A stretch of DNA of 64,000 nucleotides from Paragorgia papillata (lineage: Eukaryota; Cnidaria; Anthozoa; Scleralcyonacea; Coralliidae): assembly GCA_035771165.1 (NCBI GenBank), contig JAWNZC010000419.1, forward strand, positions 2,911,001 to 2,975,000. The letters run 5' to 3'. A program made the position numbers and the translations under genes. Positions 10,507 through 25,500 of the stretch are shown here, piece by piece (the first letter of the stretch is position 1; each line of letters starts with the position of its first letter). The notes beneath the pieces were generated by a model. That model worked only from the letters and a program-made list of their open reading frames with translations, had not been told where the DNA came from and made no database searches.

Positions 10507-13500
10507 GTAAATACAACTATTTTGCACGCCAACTGCTAGAGAACAATGCTCTCTATATACACGAGGCTAGGACTTGGTAAGGAATATGTTGATCGTTTGC
10601 ATGTCAGCCATTGATGGTTATGGTAACTTGTTATTGGATGTTTTTAGGTGAATTTGAAGAAATTAATGGAACTGGTTGAACAGAATAATGCTGGCCAAGT
10701 CAACCAATTCTTGGAAAAAGGACTGGATCCTAATTTCCAGGATCAAAAGACTGGAGGTTGGTTGAACTTTCCTTCCTTCCTTCCTTCCTTCCTTCCTTCC
10801 TTCCTTCCTTCCTTCCTTCCTTCCTTCCTTCCTTCCTTCCTTCCTTCCTTCCTTCCTTCCTTCCTTCCTTCCTTCCTTCCTTCCTTCCTTCCTTCCTTCC
10901 TTCCTTCCTTCCTTCCTTCCTTCCTTCCTTCCTTCCTTCCTTCCTTCCTTCCTTCCTTCCTTCCTTCCTTCTTTCCTCCCTCCCTCCCTCCCTCCCTCCC
11001 TCCCTCCCTCCCTCCCTCCCTCCCTCCCTCTCTCTCCCTCCCTCCCTTCCCTTGCTTCCTTCCTTCCTTCCTTCCTTCCTTCCTTCCTTCCTTCCTTCCT
11101 TCCTTCCTTCCTTCCTTCCTTCCTTCCTTCCTTCCTTCCTCCCTCCCTCCCTCCCTCCCTCCCTCCCTCCCTCCCTCCCTCCCTCCCTCCCTCCCTCCCT
11201 CCCTCCCTCCCTCCCTCCCTCCCTCCCTCCTCCCTCCCTCCCTCCCTCCCTCCCTCCCTCCCTCCCTCCCTCCCTCCCTCCCTCCCTCCCTCCCTCCCTC
11301 CCTCCCTCCCTCCCTCCCTCCCTCCCTCCCTCCCTTCCTTCCTTCCTTCCTTCCTTCCTTCCTTCCTTCCTTCCTTCCTTCCTTCCTTCCTTCCTTCCTT
11401 CCTTCCCTCTCTCCTTCCTTCCCTCCCTCTCTCCTTCCTTCCCTCCCTCTCTCCTTCCTCCCTCCCTCCTCCCTTCCTTCCTCCTTCCTTCCTTCCTTCC
11501 TTCCTTCCTTCCTTCCTTCCTTCCTTCCTTCCTTCCTTCCTTCCTTCCTTCCTTCCTTCCTTCCTTCTTTCCTTCTTTCCTTCCTTCCCTCCCTCCTCCC
11601 TCCCTCCCTCCCTCCCTCCCTCCCTCCCTCCCTCCCTCCCTCCCTCCCTCCCTCCCTCCCTCCCTCCCTCCCTCCCTCCCTCCCTCCCTCCCTCCCTCCC
11701 TCCCTCCCTCCCTCCCTCCCTCCCTCCCTCCCTCCCTCCTTCCCTCTTACTTCCGTCAAACCCTTTCTTTTCAATATGTAGAAACGCCTCTTACAAGTGC
11801 GGCTATGATGGATAACGCTACGGAAGTTATATTGTTTCTGATAAATGGTGGAGCTTACTTGGACTTCAGGAATCGTAATGGCATCACTGCGGTCCACAAA
11901 GCTGCCGCTGTGGGGAATGGACACAATATCAAGGTATATTACAAGAAAATTTTGGGGATTGTTCTACCGATTTTAGATGAAGAAAATTTCTAGTGTTTGA
12001 TAGAAATATATATATACAAATTAATATCAAACTGAAACCAGCTAGTTCCAACTGGAATTGGACCCACGATCCTGCTAGAGCAGTTAGAGCAGTGCCTTTG
12101 TAATGAATTAATCAAACTGCATGCTTGAAAATGTGTTGTACAGTACTACAGTACAACTGTATATGTTCTGTGGTAATGTTTTGGGTTGTTTTTCGTAGGC
12201 ATTTCTTGATCTCGGAGCATCTCCAAATTATAGAGACTTGAAGGTTAGTATTCAGTTTGCATTGTGGTATAGGAGGATAGGCCATGTGGTACGGTTAGGC
12301 CTTTCGTCCACACTAATCCAGCGTCTTCGGTGACCGAAAACGGAGCGTTTCGAAAACGCTCTCCAGAGTGGAGACATTCGAAGACGCCGTTTTTCTGCAC
12401 CAGTGTGGACGGCAAATACCATTTTGGAAATAGAAACCTCAATATAACAACAAATAGAAGCTCAAGTCAGAAAATATTTTGGCATTCAACTATTCACTTT
12501 ATATAGAATCCATATCAGTAATATCTTATTTGGGTTTATGGGCACTTCAGAAATCATTATTTAAATAAGGAATATATACATACTAACCTGTCATGGGATA
12601 CTTAACTGTAAGAACTTACGATTCAGTAAATCAGGGCTGCAAATAAATATTTTTTCTTGATAGGACATGTGTCTGATCCATTTCCAATTTTGGTCAGGCA
12701 TTACAAAAATTTGTTCGGACATTATCACTACATTTTGTTGGACATATAATTCTTCAGAATACAGTTCTGAGTTCATGATATATATAAAGCCATTTTCCGT
12801 GACGGTCTCCTGACTCGTCTGTTTAGCGTCGCGCGTATACTTATACATTGTTTTAACTCCTTGGTACCAGAGTAATTAAATACTATCAGTTTCTCTCAGA
12901 AGACCAATTCAGTTACGGAAGATTCAAAATTCAAACATGCTCAATCTAGTCGATAGAATTACGAAAGGAAATCGGTATTTTTCTCTCAAAAAGAGAAGTT
13001 TAGACACTATGTCCGATGACAATTTGCCAAATTTGGTCGGACATTGTCGGATGTCCGACAATAATTTGCAGCCCTGGTAAATTAAACAGCTGTTTGCTGA
13101 TGATTCCATTTTCCTGGCTAGGGTCTTACTCCTCTTTATCACGCGTGTTTGAGTGGCAAGAATCCTAATGTTGCCGAGATGTTGTTGGCTGACCAAGCTG
13201 ATTTTGGCGTCGTTGATTCCCAAGGATGGCAGGAAATTCACCAGGTACAACAAAATTCTATTTTTTTTACGTTATTTGAAAACATTGTTTAAAGGACATT
13301 GGCAATAAAAACGAAGATAATTTACAATATCAAACAAACTGGAATATCTTGAAAACGAAGAAAGATACGAAAAAGTTGTAAAAGATCTTCTATTACAATT
13401 TTATGAGTTCTTTCAAATTTGACAAACTTAATTTTTATTGCCATTGTTCTTTAATTCGATTTTTTTTGCACTGAAATAAAGAAATATCTTTTCTTTTTGG

Positions 13501-16500
13501 CGTTTTTCAACTATTGCTAAAATTGTCGCTGTTTACACAATTAAAAAACTTGAGAAACTCCCGTTTCTTGGTAGGTCTGCAGATACGGTCATTTTCAACA
13601 CTTGGAGCAGTTAATTTTCTACGGTGCTGATTTGAATGCTCAAAATGGTTCAGGGAACACTCCACTTCATATCTGTGCTTTGTATAACCAGGTAAGCCTG
13701 TCGTTTTAAATTTCAGATTTTAAAAGCGGTTTGAAGCGCCTATGAAACGAAAATTAAGTTTGTCTTATTTGAAAGAACACTTAAAATGGTAGACTAACAT
13801 CTTTTGCGGTTTTTCGTTTCCTTGCTTCGTTCTTGAGATATTTTAGTTTGTTTGCTATGCAAATTAAACATTTTGACGTCACGCGTGCATAAGGAGTTAT
13901 CGAAAAAGTTATATATCTTTGCTATTATCAAATATAATAATCACTTGAAGATCTACTTGTTTAGTGTTGTGGGAGATACACATCCACATGCTTCATTCAA
14001 ATTAATTTAGTTTGATAATAGAAAAGCTATCTAACCTTGTCCGATAGCTCATTATGCACCTACGACGTCAAATGTTTAATTTGCACATCAAACAAACTGA
14101 AATATCTCAAGAACGAAGCAAGGAAACGAAAAACTGCAAAAGATGTTGCTCTATAATTTTAAGTGTTCTTTCAAATAAGACAAACTTAATTTTCGTTTCA
14201 TAGTCACTTTAAATTCGGAACGCACGAGCGACTGAGAACATTTATATGGAGGGTCGGTAGAACAAACATTGTTTTTCCCACCGCAGTGTTTATATGTGAC
14301 AGACGAGTAACTCGCCCTGGCGAGAACTCGGCACTGGCAGCCGGGATCTCGGCAAAGCGGGATAAACATTTCCCCATATAAACACTTTCCTCCGGGTAAC
14401 TCGGCATAGCGGGATGAATTTTCTATATTCGTTGTTCATGTCACTTTTGTTGATGCTAATCATCTCAAATATTACAACCCACCAGGTAACTCGCTTTCAT
14501 ATAAACAGAACGTAAAGTTTATCCCGGCAAATCGGGTAACTCGGCTGAACGAGTAACTCGGCTCCATATAAACAGGCCCTGAGTGAAGGAACGAATGCAT
14601 GGAACGAAGGGAAAAAACGGGCCAACGAACGAATGGATGAATTAAAGATTTTTGATTTTTCGTTTGCGTAGGAGGACTGTTCTAGATTGCTTCTTTATCG
14701 AGGGGCCAGAAGGGATATTGTAAACTTTGCTAATCAAACTGCAGAAATGGTAAGTTATTGGCAATGAACATGAAGTGATAATAGTACCTTCCAGTAACTT
14801 TCGTTCAAATGGACTATAAATCTACAAACTAAATGTTGTTTATTCCAGGTGGCAGTTGTGGCGACTAACGTTAGTCTTTCTGGATTTATCAGAAATTACA
14901 GTGAAAAGGATGTGGGTGAGTAGTGGAATATGGCGCACAACTTGACGTTAACAGAAGAGGGAGGGGAAGCGAAATAAAGTGAAAAGATGGTATATACAAA
15001 AAATATATACTCTAATTTTCTAAACTGGCGAGATTTTGAGTAACGAAACACTGACGTTTTGAACAGAGCTCTTAATCAGAAGTGGAGTGAAGTGGAGTGC
15101 AGTGAAGTGCAGTGAACTGCAGTGAAGTGAAGTGGTGTGTGGTGTGAAGTGAAGTGAAGTGGTGTGAAGTGAAGTGAGGTGGTGTGAAGTGGTGTGAAGT
15201 GAAGTGGTGTGAAGTGAAGTGAAGTGAAGTGAAGTGGAGTGAAGTGGTGTGAAGTGCAGTGAACTGCAGTGAAGTGAAGTGAAGTGCTGTGAAGTGAAAT
15301 TAAGTGGAGTGAAGTGAAGGAAGTGGAGTGAAGTGGTGTGAAGTGAAGTGGTGTGAAGTGAAGTGGTGTGAAGTGAAGTGAAGTGAAGTGAAGTGAAGTG
15401 AAGTGAACTGCAGTGAAATGAAGTGAAGTGGTGTGAAGTGAAGTGAAGTGTAGTGTAGTGTAGTGTAGTGTAGTGTAGTGTAGTGTAGTGTAGTGTAGTG
15501 TAGTGTAGTGTAGTGTAGTGTAGTGTAGTGTAGTGTAGTGTAGTGTAGTGTAGTGTAGTGTAGTGTAGTGTAGTGTAGTGAAGTGGAGTGGAGTGAAGTG
15601 AAGTGAAGTGAAATGAAGTGAAGTGGTGTGGTGTGAAGTGGTGTGAAGTGGAGTGAAGTGAAGTGAAGTGAAGTGAAGTGAGGTGAAGTGGTGTGAAGTC
15701 AAATTAAGTGAAGTGAAGTGGAGTGAAGTGAGGTGAGGTGAGGTGAGGTAAAGTGAAGAATAAAGTACGTATTACCGTCAGTGTATTTCGTTAATCCCCT
15801 GGTCCATTTCTTCCGCTTATTGACTTAATTATCTTAGTCTTCATCACCTTAGTCTTCATCACCACTTCACTCATTTTCAGTTCCGTATATCGACAAACCA
15901 ACCTACAGCACTCGACGGCGAACTACATCTAAAGTGCGTCCATTAGCCAACTCTGTCTTCTTGCGAGACTCCACTGACACATTTATATTCTGTTCGGAGA
16001 CTCTCTCAACAACCTCGTCCAACTCGCTGCACTCGGAGGCCTCGGAACCAATGTCCCTGGATCTATCCCCGAGGGAAATTGTACCCCAGGTTCAATCTCC
16101 GGTGGAGAAAAGTCCCACGCGGAAATACAGACGCACGCGTACGATGAGCGGGTCCGGCTCGGATTCGTCGTACGTGACCGACTCCGGAGACGAGACGGGG
16201 GGTTCCGCCTATACGACGCCTGTGATTTCGCCCACAAATGAAGAGCTTTCACATCGGTGGCGAACGTACTCTCTGAATAGTCTGAATAAGGAGGAAAAGA
16301 GTAATGTGCCGCGGGTTAAAGAAGTGAAGGGCGCAGCGAACATGAGATTGACTGGGAAAAATCAGTCACGGAAGACATATGTTGCTATGAAGAACTTTAC
16401 GCCGACACAGGCTGGAGAGGTATCCTTGATGCAAGGGGATATTGTGGAAGGTAAGAAGGGGGCATTGTTAAAGGAGCAGTATCACCGTTTGCGCATCTTT

Positions 16501-19500
16501 TTTGCGCACATAGAAATAACTTCGGAAAATGTTGGGAATAGCTCTAAATCGGACCATAGTCAATCGAGATATGGTCTGGAAACTCGGCAAACTTCAAAGC
16601 GCCTATAATGAGCTGGGATTTTATGTTGAACCGTACCTTACACCGTGCACATCCTTTGTTTTAGGTTTATTAATATTTAAATAGCACGGTTGAGTGATTG
16701 AGCTGAAACGTTGCTATTGGACAATTCGTTCATTATACTAAAATACAGTGTGTTCAGTGACCGTACACCGTGCACAAAAATGCATAAAGGCGAACAAAAA
16801 GATAGACTAAAGACTTTAGCTGAGTTTCCAGACCATATATCGATTGAGTATGATCGGACAAGAAACCAGAGAAATGAATCAAATGATATTTACCTTCTAC
16901 GGTATTCCAATGAGAGCTAGATGGGCTGCGAAGTCGCTATCGCTACATGAACCATATCCAGCTACGATTTTAGCATCTTTCCATGACTCAAATATAGTCA
17001 GCGATAAGTAAATACGTTTGTGCTGACTACTCCAGGCTTTCTGTGAACTATTTGATCCCTCGTATTTTCTCTTTCGGCCTGAATTATCGTGTCTTCCACC
17101 ATACGCTCCGCCAAGTGCGGCCACCATCTTGGATCAACAAACTTGAAAACCTACAGACTGTAGTTTTTCAAGTTGGCGCGTGATTATTGCGTGGGCTTTG
17201 CGAGTGACACTGCTCCTTTAAACTCAAGTTTGGTAACCGGGCATGCTTTTAGCCAGAAGGGCGTCCGGGCGTCCTGGGACGTCCTATATAGAATAGAAAG
17301 TGGACGGCTTTCGACGCCCAAAATTAAAAAAATAAAGGAGCTTACTCTCATTGATTTGCCTATAGATATAGATTTTTACGAAAAGTAGCTTATCAATATT
17401 GCTAAATCAAGAGTCCTCGCAATTTAATGCATGACGACACAAACTCCCAAATTCGAGAATGTTCGAAAAACTGTGGATGAATCTGACATGGCGGATTACC
17501 TATGGGGCAAAGGGGGCATTTGCCCCCGGCCCCAGGTGCTGACCGGCCCAAAAAAATGAGTGAATAAAAAAATTATGCAGTTTCTCTTTGAAAGTCCGAA
17601 CTAGCCTGCGAAAATCACACGCTATCTCAGCCACTGGCCCCCTTCGGTTTGAAAGTGGGAGGGGAGTGGCGCCTGAGGTAGGCTAAGTACCAACCTCCGA
17701 TGATCCGATCAACCTCGATTTCAGTTTACCATACTCCGGGGATGGCTCTCATTTTGTGACCGGCCCTAAAATATTTTTGCCCCCGGCCCTGGGAAGGTTA
17801 ATTCGGCACTGTCACCATCATCATCATCATTATCGTCGTCGTTGTCGTCGTCATCACCACCACCTTTCATGCTATATGATTCTTGGCCCGTCTCTTCAAA
17901 CTTTGCGGTGCGTGCATGTATTTAACTGGCTGACTTTCTTTCAGTGATTACCAAGGGAAATAAGGGATACTGGCAAGGTTCTGTGGCTGGGAAGAAAGGA
18001 TGGTTTCCTGCCGAATGCGTTTATGAACTGAAAAAAGGTAAATACGTATAATTATATATATATATATATATATATTATATGGCACGGATTACTTCCGATA
18101 AAATCACGCGCTGTGATTGGTTGCTGACGGGGCGAGATTTCTATGCCCACGGACATTATGAAAATTGTTAATGCCCTACGATTGGAAACAAACAAAAAAT
18201 CCTAATAAGAAACTTTTATTGCCGAAAAACGGCGAAAATAGATGAAATAGATGACGATGAACATTATAAAAGTAAATTCTAGTATCCAGACGAGAAAGAA
18301 ACGAAAATAACGCTAGTTTGGTGTTTTGACGAAGTTAAAGGAAGCGAAGACCAAGAAATACAAGATTGATTTTGAAATAAAAAGTGCCATATAATAAACT
18401 ACTTAATAACCTCGACCGTTCGGTCTTTACGGTTAAATATTAAACCTCGGTCTTGAACGTTTAACCTCGTTATCGCTCGGTCAATACAGCAAGACCTCGG
18501 TTGAATATTTTACCGTAAAGACCTCATTCTCGGTTATTAAGTAGTTAATATATATATATATAATATATAATCATTAAACTTTATAATTTAATTCTTAACT
18601 TAATAACTGCAGAATGGTTGTGAATTGTGCTGATGTATTGACAAATTGTGCTTTGGTGCAATTACCATTTTGTAATTATCAAATGGTGCAATTACCAAAT
18701 GGTGTAGCCATTTTGTATACAGTAAAAATACAATAGATTATTTTTTTGCCCTCGATATCTCTACGTTTAGTTTGTTTATGTTTGTATATTAGTTGTATTT
18801 CTATTATCGTAGCGTTTCCGTGACAGCCTTTTGACAACTTAATTTTATATAATAAAAATCAAATATAGGTGCCCTAGCTATAGATTAGCTTCAAAGTTAT
18901 TGTAGGGCACCTGCATCATTAATTAATCTATCGTATTTTGTAAATGTAAAGCCTGGATTCCATATAGCTGTAAGAGGCGGCGGCATGGCTGCGGCAAGGG
19001 GCGATGGCCCAATCATAGACAGTGTTGAATTAGCCAGCAATAAAAAGCTGTATGCGATTGGACCATTGCCCCTTGCCGCAGCCATGCCGCCGGCGCTTAC
19101 TGCTATATGGAAACCAGGCTTAAGCCTTGTTGAAAATAAAGTCTTGTCTTGTCTTGTCTAGGAAAATATAAATTGCACAAGCCACCGTCAGTTGGCAATT
19201 CTCTGAATAAAAGGTATGGATCTCAGGCGATTGTGCATTTTGCCTTGAAACAACGAGCAGCCATTGTTCTGTTACAAAATGTACAATGGCTAGTCCAAGT
19301 CTAGTACCGTAGAATTCCGAAAGTAACGACCGCTACTTTCGGGGGACTGCTACTTTGGCGTGTGCTGTTAAAGGGCATATGACTCGAAATTTAAGTTTGT
19401 CTTATTGAAAAGAACATTTAAAATGATAAAATAACATCGTTTACAGTTTTTGGTTTCCTTGCTTCGTTTTTGAGATATTCCAGTTTGTTTGATATGCAAA

Positions 19501-22500
19501 TGACACAACTTTCTACGTCACACGTGCATAATGAGTATTATGAGTTACCGAGAGAAGGTTACATATCTTTGCTATTGTGAAACGAAATCACTTGGAATTC
19601 TACTTGTTTGGTGTTGTAGGTAGAAACACGCACATGCTTCCTTTGACTTAAGCCCATGTTTTCATAATAGCAGAGATATGTAACCTTTTCTGATAACTCA
19701 TTATGCACATGTGACGTAAAAAGTTGTGTCATTTGCATATCAAACAAGCTGGGATATCTCAAAAATGAAGCAAGGAAACCAAAAACTGTAAAAGATGTTA
19801 TTTAATCATTTTAAATGTTTTTTTCAATAAGACAAACTTAATTTTCGAGTCATATGCCCTTTAAGGCCTGGCCAAACGCTTTCAACATTTAATTCAACAT
19901 CGTTCAACATTGTTGAATTCAACATGTTGAAAGCGTTTGGCCACCCCTGTTGAATGATGTTGAACGTTGTTGAATGGTGTAGAATGATGTTGAACGAAAT
20001 TTGAACATGTTCAAATTAGTTTTCGTTCAACACGCGTTCAACATTTCTATTGTTCTCAAAATGTTGAAAGGTGTTGAACGCATTTGGCCACATTTCATTC
20101 AACTTTGTTGAACAGAGACATGCGCCATGCGGGATATTGTCGATTCCAGCTTTTGTGGTAGCCCGCGTTCAATAGACCTTATTCAAAAATGGCCGCCGAA
20201 TTAAGATTATTTTATATACATATAAATTAGCCCTTATGAACTCGTTTTCATGTGTGAAATTTAAAATAATTTTTACTTTAAAACGAGGTCATAAGGGCTA
20301 ATTTATATGCACATAAAATAATTCTAATTCGGCGGCCATAAGGTCTATTAATTGTCATTCATGAATGTTCAACGATGCTGAATGCGATGTTTAAAGCGTG
20401 TGGCAAGGCCTTTATGTGAACACCACTCTCCGTGTTTGTTTTTTAAAAAATTGTTTTTTTATTAATGCTGTTGTAGAAATTTAGTCTTTTTTTCCCCTTT
20501 CATTCTTTCAATGTCAGTGAAACGTCTTTTTTTTAGTAATACAAGTTTAGACCAGCCAGATGTTCCAGTCGTTACAGCTCCACAGCCTAGACAAGTTATT
20601 CTACATAAAGTGAAAGCTGGTTTTGGATTTCAAATGAGAGGCGCCAACGGTAGGTCTTGCCAGTGTTGTTGCTAAAATCTTTACAGTAGGGATTCAGAGA
20701 TTCCGAATGACGTCGAAAGCTACACACGCAAAAACGCACACTCTGTGTCAGACCTGATGCAGAATGATGTCAGATCTGTTCAGGAAAATGTAGCGATCCC
20801 TGATACAGCCTGTTGCAGTACCAGCTATGATACACCTATGATATCATATCTGTATCATACACGCGTAAAAATCTCGCAAGTTGTTACAGCATTGTTGCCT
20901 GAACAATGCTGTAACAACTTGTTGACATATGTGAACAACATTGATAAATGAACAACATTGTTCATCATTGTTTCAACAAGTTGTTACAGCTTGATGAAAC
21001 AACAACCGTTGTTCACGCATGTTGTAACAACCGAAGAACGTGTTGATACATCAACCATGTTCACCATTGTTGTAACATTGTTGTTCATCGTTGTTATTTC
21101 GTCATGCTGTTACAACATGTTGTATCATGTGTGAACAACGTTGTTGGCTATAAAAATGTGCTGTTGGAACAACTTGTTCATGACTGTTGATTTATCCGTG
21201 AACAAGTTCGAACCATAAGTGAACAACTTGTTGACAACTTGTTCACGGCGAGCAGCACAACATTGTTCACGGCGAGCAGCACAACATTGTTCACGCCTGT
21301 TGACAACAGTGAACAAGTTGTGCGTTTTTACGCGTGTACCTGCAGCTACAACAGACTGTTCAGAACAGATACTGTCAAACTGTATCAGTCTGACGCGGTC
21401 AGTGCTGTATCAGTTTGATATAACAGACTGAACAGGCATGTTGTCTACGGAGCTGTCGCAGTCTGTTAGAAATTCTAACTAAATGTTATTACATCAGCTC
21501 TGGTACATTCTGTAGCTGTCAGGCTGTATCAAGGGTCGCTACGTTTCTCTGAACAGATCTGATATCAGAGCTGATCAGACTGTGTGCGTTTTTACGTGTG
21601 TACACGCGTGTTTCTTTACAATGCAAAGACTGTTAAATATCTTGGAGTATTGATCGATGGTAATCACATACTGGCTATATATGTACCAAGATCAGTAAAA
21701 CCATTGGAGTAATAGCAAAATTAAGACATTATGTCCCTCGAGATACATTACTAAATTTGTATCGGTCACTTATTCAACCATATTTAAAGTGCCTATGTCA
21801 TCCTCAGGGACTTTACATATCTATACTAATTGGAACATTGTGAGAAGATTTGTAATATATCTTCTCAGGCGAAAATTTCATCTTCATGGATTTTTTTGCC
21901 GTTAAAGTTGACGGAAGTGACGTCGAAAGAGGAATTTGTCTATATGAAAACCACTTTACAGATTCCTCTTTTTACGTCACTTCCGTCAACTTTAACGGCA
22001 AAAAAAATCCATGAAGATGAAATTTTCGCCTGAGAAGATATATTACAAATCTTCTCAGAGTGTTCCAATTAGTATAAATATGTAAAGTCCCTGAGGATGA
22101 CATAAGCACTTTAACCTACGGACTTCATGCCTGGGGTCAAGCAAATAAAACACACCTCCACAAAGTGCTGCTTCTACAAAAACGAGCTCTTAGATTGATT
22201 TACTTTGCTGATAGAAAGGACAGTGCTGTTCCCTTGTTCATAGAATCTGGTATTCTCCCTATTAATTTACTCTGCATGAAAGTTGCTGCTAATTCAATGT
22301 GTGATGTTGTTAATGGGAGAGCACCTACCAATATAAGTAATATGTTTGTGTACGTAAACAGTATCCATTCATACAGTACTAGAGCATCAACATCAAACAA
22401 TTTGTATACACAATCTTGCAAAATTTTCAGTTGTGGCGAAGAAAAAAGAAAATTGTCAGATAACTAAGCAACTTTTCTGCACTTTTTTCCACAGCTCCAA

Positions 22501-25500
22501 CAGTAAACAAGTTTGAGTTTCAACCGTCAGCGAAGATACCAGGCTTGCAGTACGTTGGTGACATCGAAGCAGGCGGAGAAGCCGAGAAACGAGGCGTTAA
22601 GAAAGGAGATTTTATCTTGGAGGTAAACTCTATGTTTCCTCAAAATATGTTGTCAGTTTTAATGTGGCTAAATGTAATTTAGGCAAGGTAAAAAAGGAGA
22701 CAATGCTAGTCAGCGGTCACTCATGATAATATGTGGGGATTATCTCAGCGCTCATCAAAGTCTTGTCAGCGTGGTCTGAGCTTGACTTGCGCTCATCAAA
22801 GTCTTGTCAGCGTGGTCTGAGCTTGACTTGCTTATATAACCCCAGTGTCAGTCCAATTACCTACATCTTATTCAAAAAAATATGACTATGTAACTTAGCA
22901 TACATTCAGAAATAGAATTGATATATTGGGCTGGTCAGTGACCGCCCAGGGGCCTCCACAGTCCTAAATCTGGCGCTGTTGACGTCATGACGTCACAGAC
23001 ATGTTTATGCTTTGATATATGTAGGGCATGTGGTACGTTTGCGAGCTTGGTGTAATGTAACAGCCGTTCGTCAAGCTCAATTATACTCAGAAAAGATTTC
23101 TGAGACCCCAGACAGGGATTCATGCTTTTAAAGGCCAACTCAAGGCAAATTATTTTTCCGGCTTGTTATATGCGCCAAAGTATGAAGAATACGAATATGA
23201 TGATAAAAATTTGAAGCAAACCGTACTTTTTGTTGATTTCTGAATATTTTTTAACACACTAGCAAGTTTGTGACGTAAACAGTTGAACCTGGACGATTGA
23301 AATCATAGGAAAAGCTGATTTATGATGAATATACAGTGCTGACTTGTGCAAGTTTCCAACCGCACATGTATTAAAGTATTTGACACTTTTCGAGTGTGTT
23401 TACTTTAATGGATCGCAAAATCGTTCCTCCGTTTACGTCACACACTTGCTAGTGCCAGACTCTTTATACAACACGGCTTTTTATGAAAATACGTCAAAAT
23501 TCGTCGATTCAACATCCCAAAATCAACGGAAAAAAGGTTTCCCGTTGAGGTACGCATGCGTAAATATCCGAGCGGAATCTGGATAGTATGTTCTCCTTGT
23601 TTGACTTTTCCCCAAATAAGTCATTGGGGTTGCTGGCGAAGCTCGAATTACAGCATCTACACACATACGGCGAAGATATCGATCGCGGCAACGTCTTCAC
23701 TGGAGTCTTCTCGTCCGACATCTTTGTTATTTTGGTTTTATTAATTCTACTTCTGGTCACTTCAGACCAACTCATGCTCACTATTCAGCCAATAACGTAA
23801 CGATATGAAACGGATTATCCCAGAGTCTCTCGTTTCCCGGGTGGGGAACGTGGGCTCTGGGAACGAGATTGCGCCCCAGTAGTCTACTCCACGGCATAAT
23901 GTCTACTCCTTTTCTCGTTTACAGGTGAACGGAAATGACGTCAGAACCGACAGTCACCGTCACGTGGTTAACCTAATAAGGAAGACTGGCCATAATCTTA
24001 TTATGAAAATAATGTCTGTTGAAAAAGACGAACCTTCTCATACGGAAAACAACAATTTTACGAAACCGTCTGGTGTACCTAGGAATATCAGTCCCCCGGC
24101 AGTTCAACCCCCGAGTCCGGAGAAACGCAATGCCCTGGTTGTTAATGGTCATCAAGGTGCGGCACGTGATCAGAAGGATAGTAAACCTCCCGTGCCCTCA
24201 AGAGATCCTACGACGTCATTGTCAAAGCCTAGGTCGGACAGGCAGTCTGTGTCGGGTAAGTGGTCTCACATTTGGTGAAAATTTAGGTTTTCACAGACAC
24301 ATCCCTAACTGACGAATCATCACCACCACCAACCAATCTTTCTTAAGACTACACTAACCTAGATGATCAACTTCAACAAACATCTACTAATGCTCACAGG
24401 TTCAAACCATTTACTTTATAACATCAGTCACTACCAGGTTAGTGTAGTCTTGAGAAAGACTGTTGGTAGATGATCAACTTCAACAAACACCTACTGATAC
24501 TCCTAGGTTCAAACCATTTGCTTTATAACGTCAGTCACTACCACCAACAGTCATTCTCAAGACTACACTAACCTAGATAATCAACTGCAACAAACATCTA
24601 CTGATACACTTAGGTTCAAACCATTTACTTTATAACGTCAGTTACTACTACCAACAGTCTTTCTCAAACTACACTAACCTAGATGATCAACTTCAATAAA
24701 CATCTACTGATACTCTTAGGTTCAAACCATTTACTTTATAACATCAGTCACTACTACCAACACTCTTTCTCAAGACTACGCTAACCTAGATGATCAACTT
24801 GAACAAAGAGAATTCGATGTATAGTCTTCGTGCTATGAATTCTCAAAGTTTGCCATGACTTGTTTGTTTTTTGAGAAATTTAGGCTCTCGGTAACAATGT
24901 CTGATGACGTACGCAAATGGGCGACTATGTACAAGTACAGTGGATTTTAGTATCAATGATCCATATGCGCACGTCCTAAAGCATTGTTACCAAGAAGCCC
25001 AAAGTTCTCCAAAACGAACTAGCCATGGCAAACTTTGAGAGACCTCGAGACCTACACGTCAGATTCTCTTGAAATGTTAAGCGAATGCTCCTCTCATGCT
25101 CCTCTATTCATTAAAGGGCTTATGCAGCGAAAAATAAGTTCGGGAGAGACTCTTATTGCAAAGAACTTTTGAAGTTATAAAGATTGACGTTTGCAGCTCT
25201 TCCATATCTCACTTCGTTCTTTAGATATTGAGGTTTGCGTGATATGCAAATAACATCACTTAGACGTCACACTGTATAATGACTTGTTGGAAAATCATGT
25301 CTATTCTTGCAATAATTCAAGTAAATCACTTGAAACTTTTCATGTATAGTGTCCTGCGATACACAGAAGCACATGCACAGTTAAAAGTGATTTTGTTAAA
25401 TAATCTCAAATTGATATTCAAGTGATGTTATTTACATCATAGTCCCTAGAAATAAATTGTCTTGAAACGCAGCCAAAGTCTTTGTTCTAGGTTTTTGTTC

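Noticed and set aside
10743..11993. Long open frames of FLPS/PSLP or GGRE/GRKE peptides on both strands
   Set aside because: They are translations of the TTCC/TCCC intron repeat; a 4-bp period without stop codons keeps frames open. Splice phases of SHANK exons 5 and 6 remove it.
15076..15702. Minus-strand 208-codon frame rich in HFTSLHYTT
   Set aside because: Product of the (AAGTG)n pentamer array in a SHANK intron.
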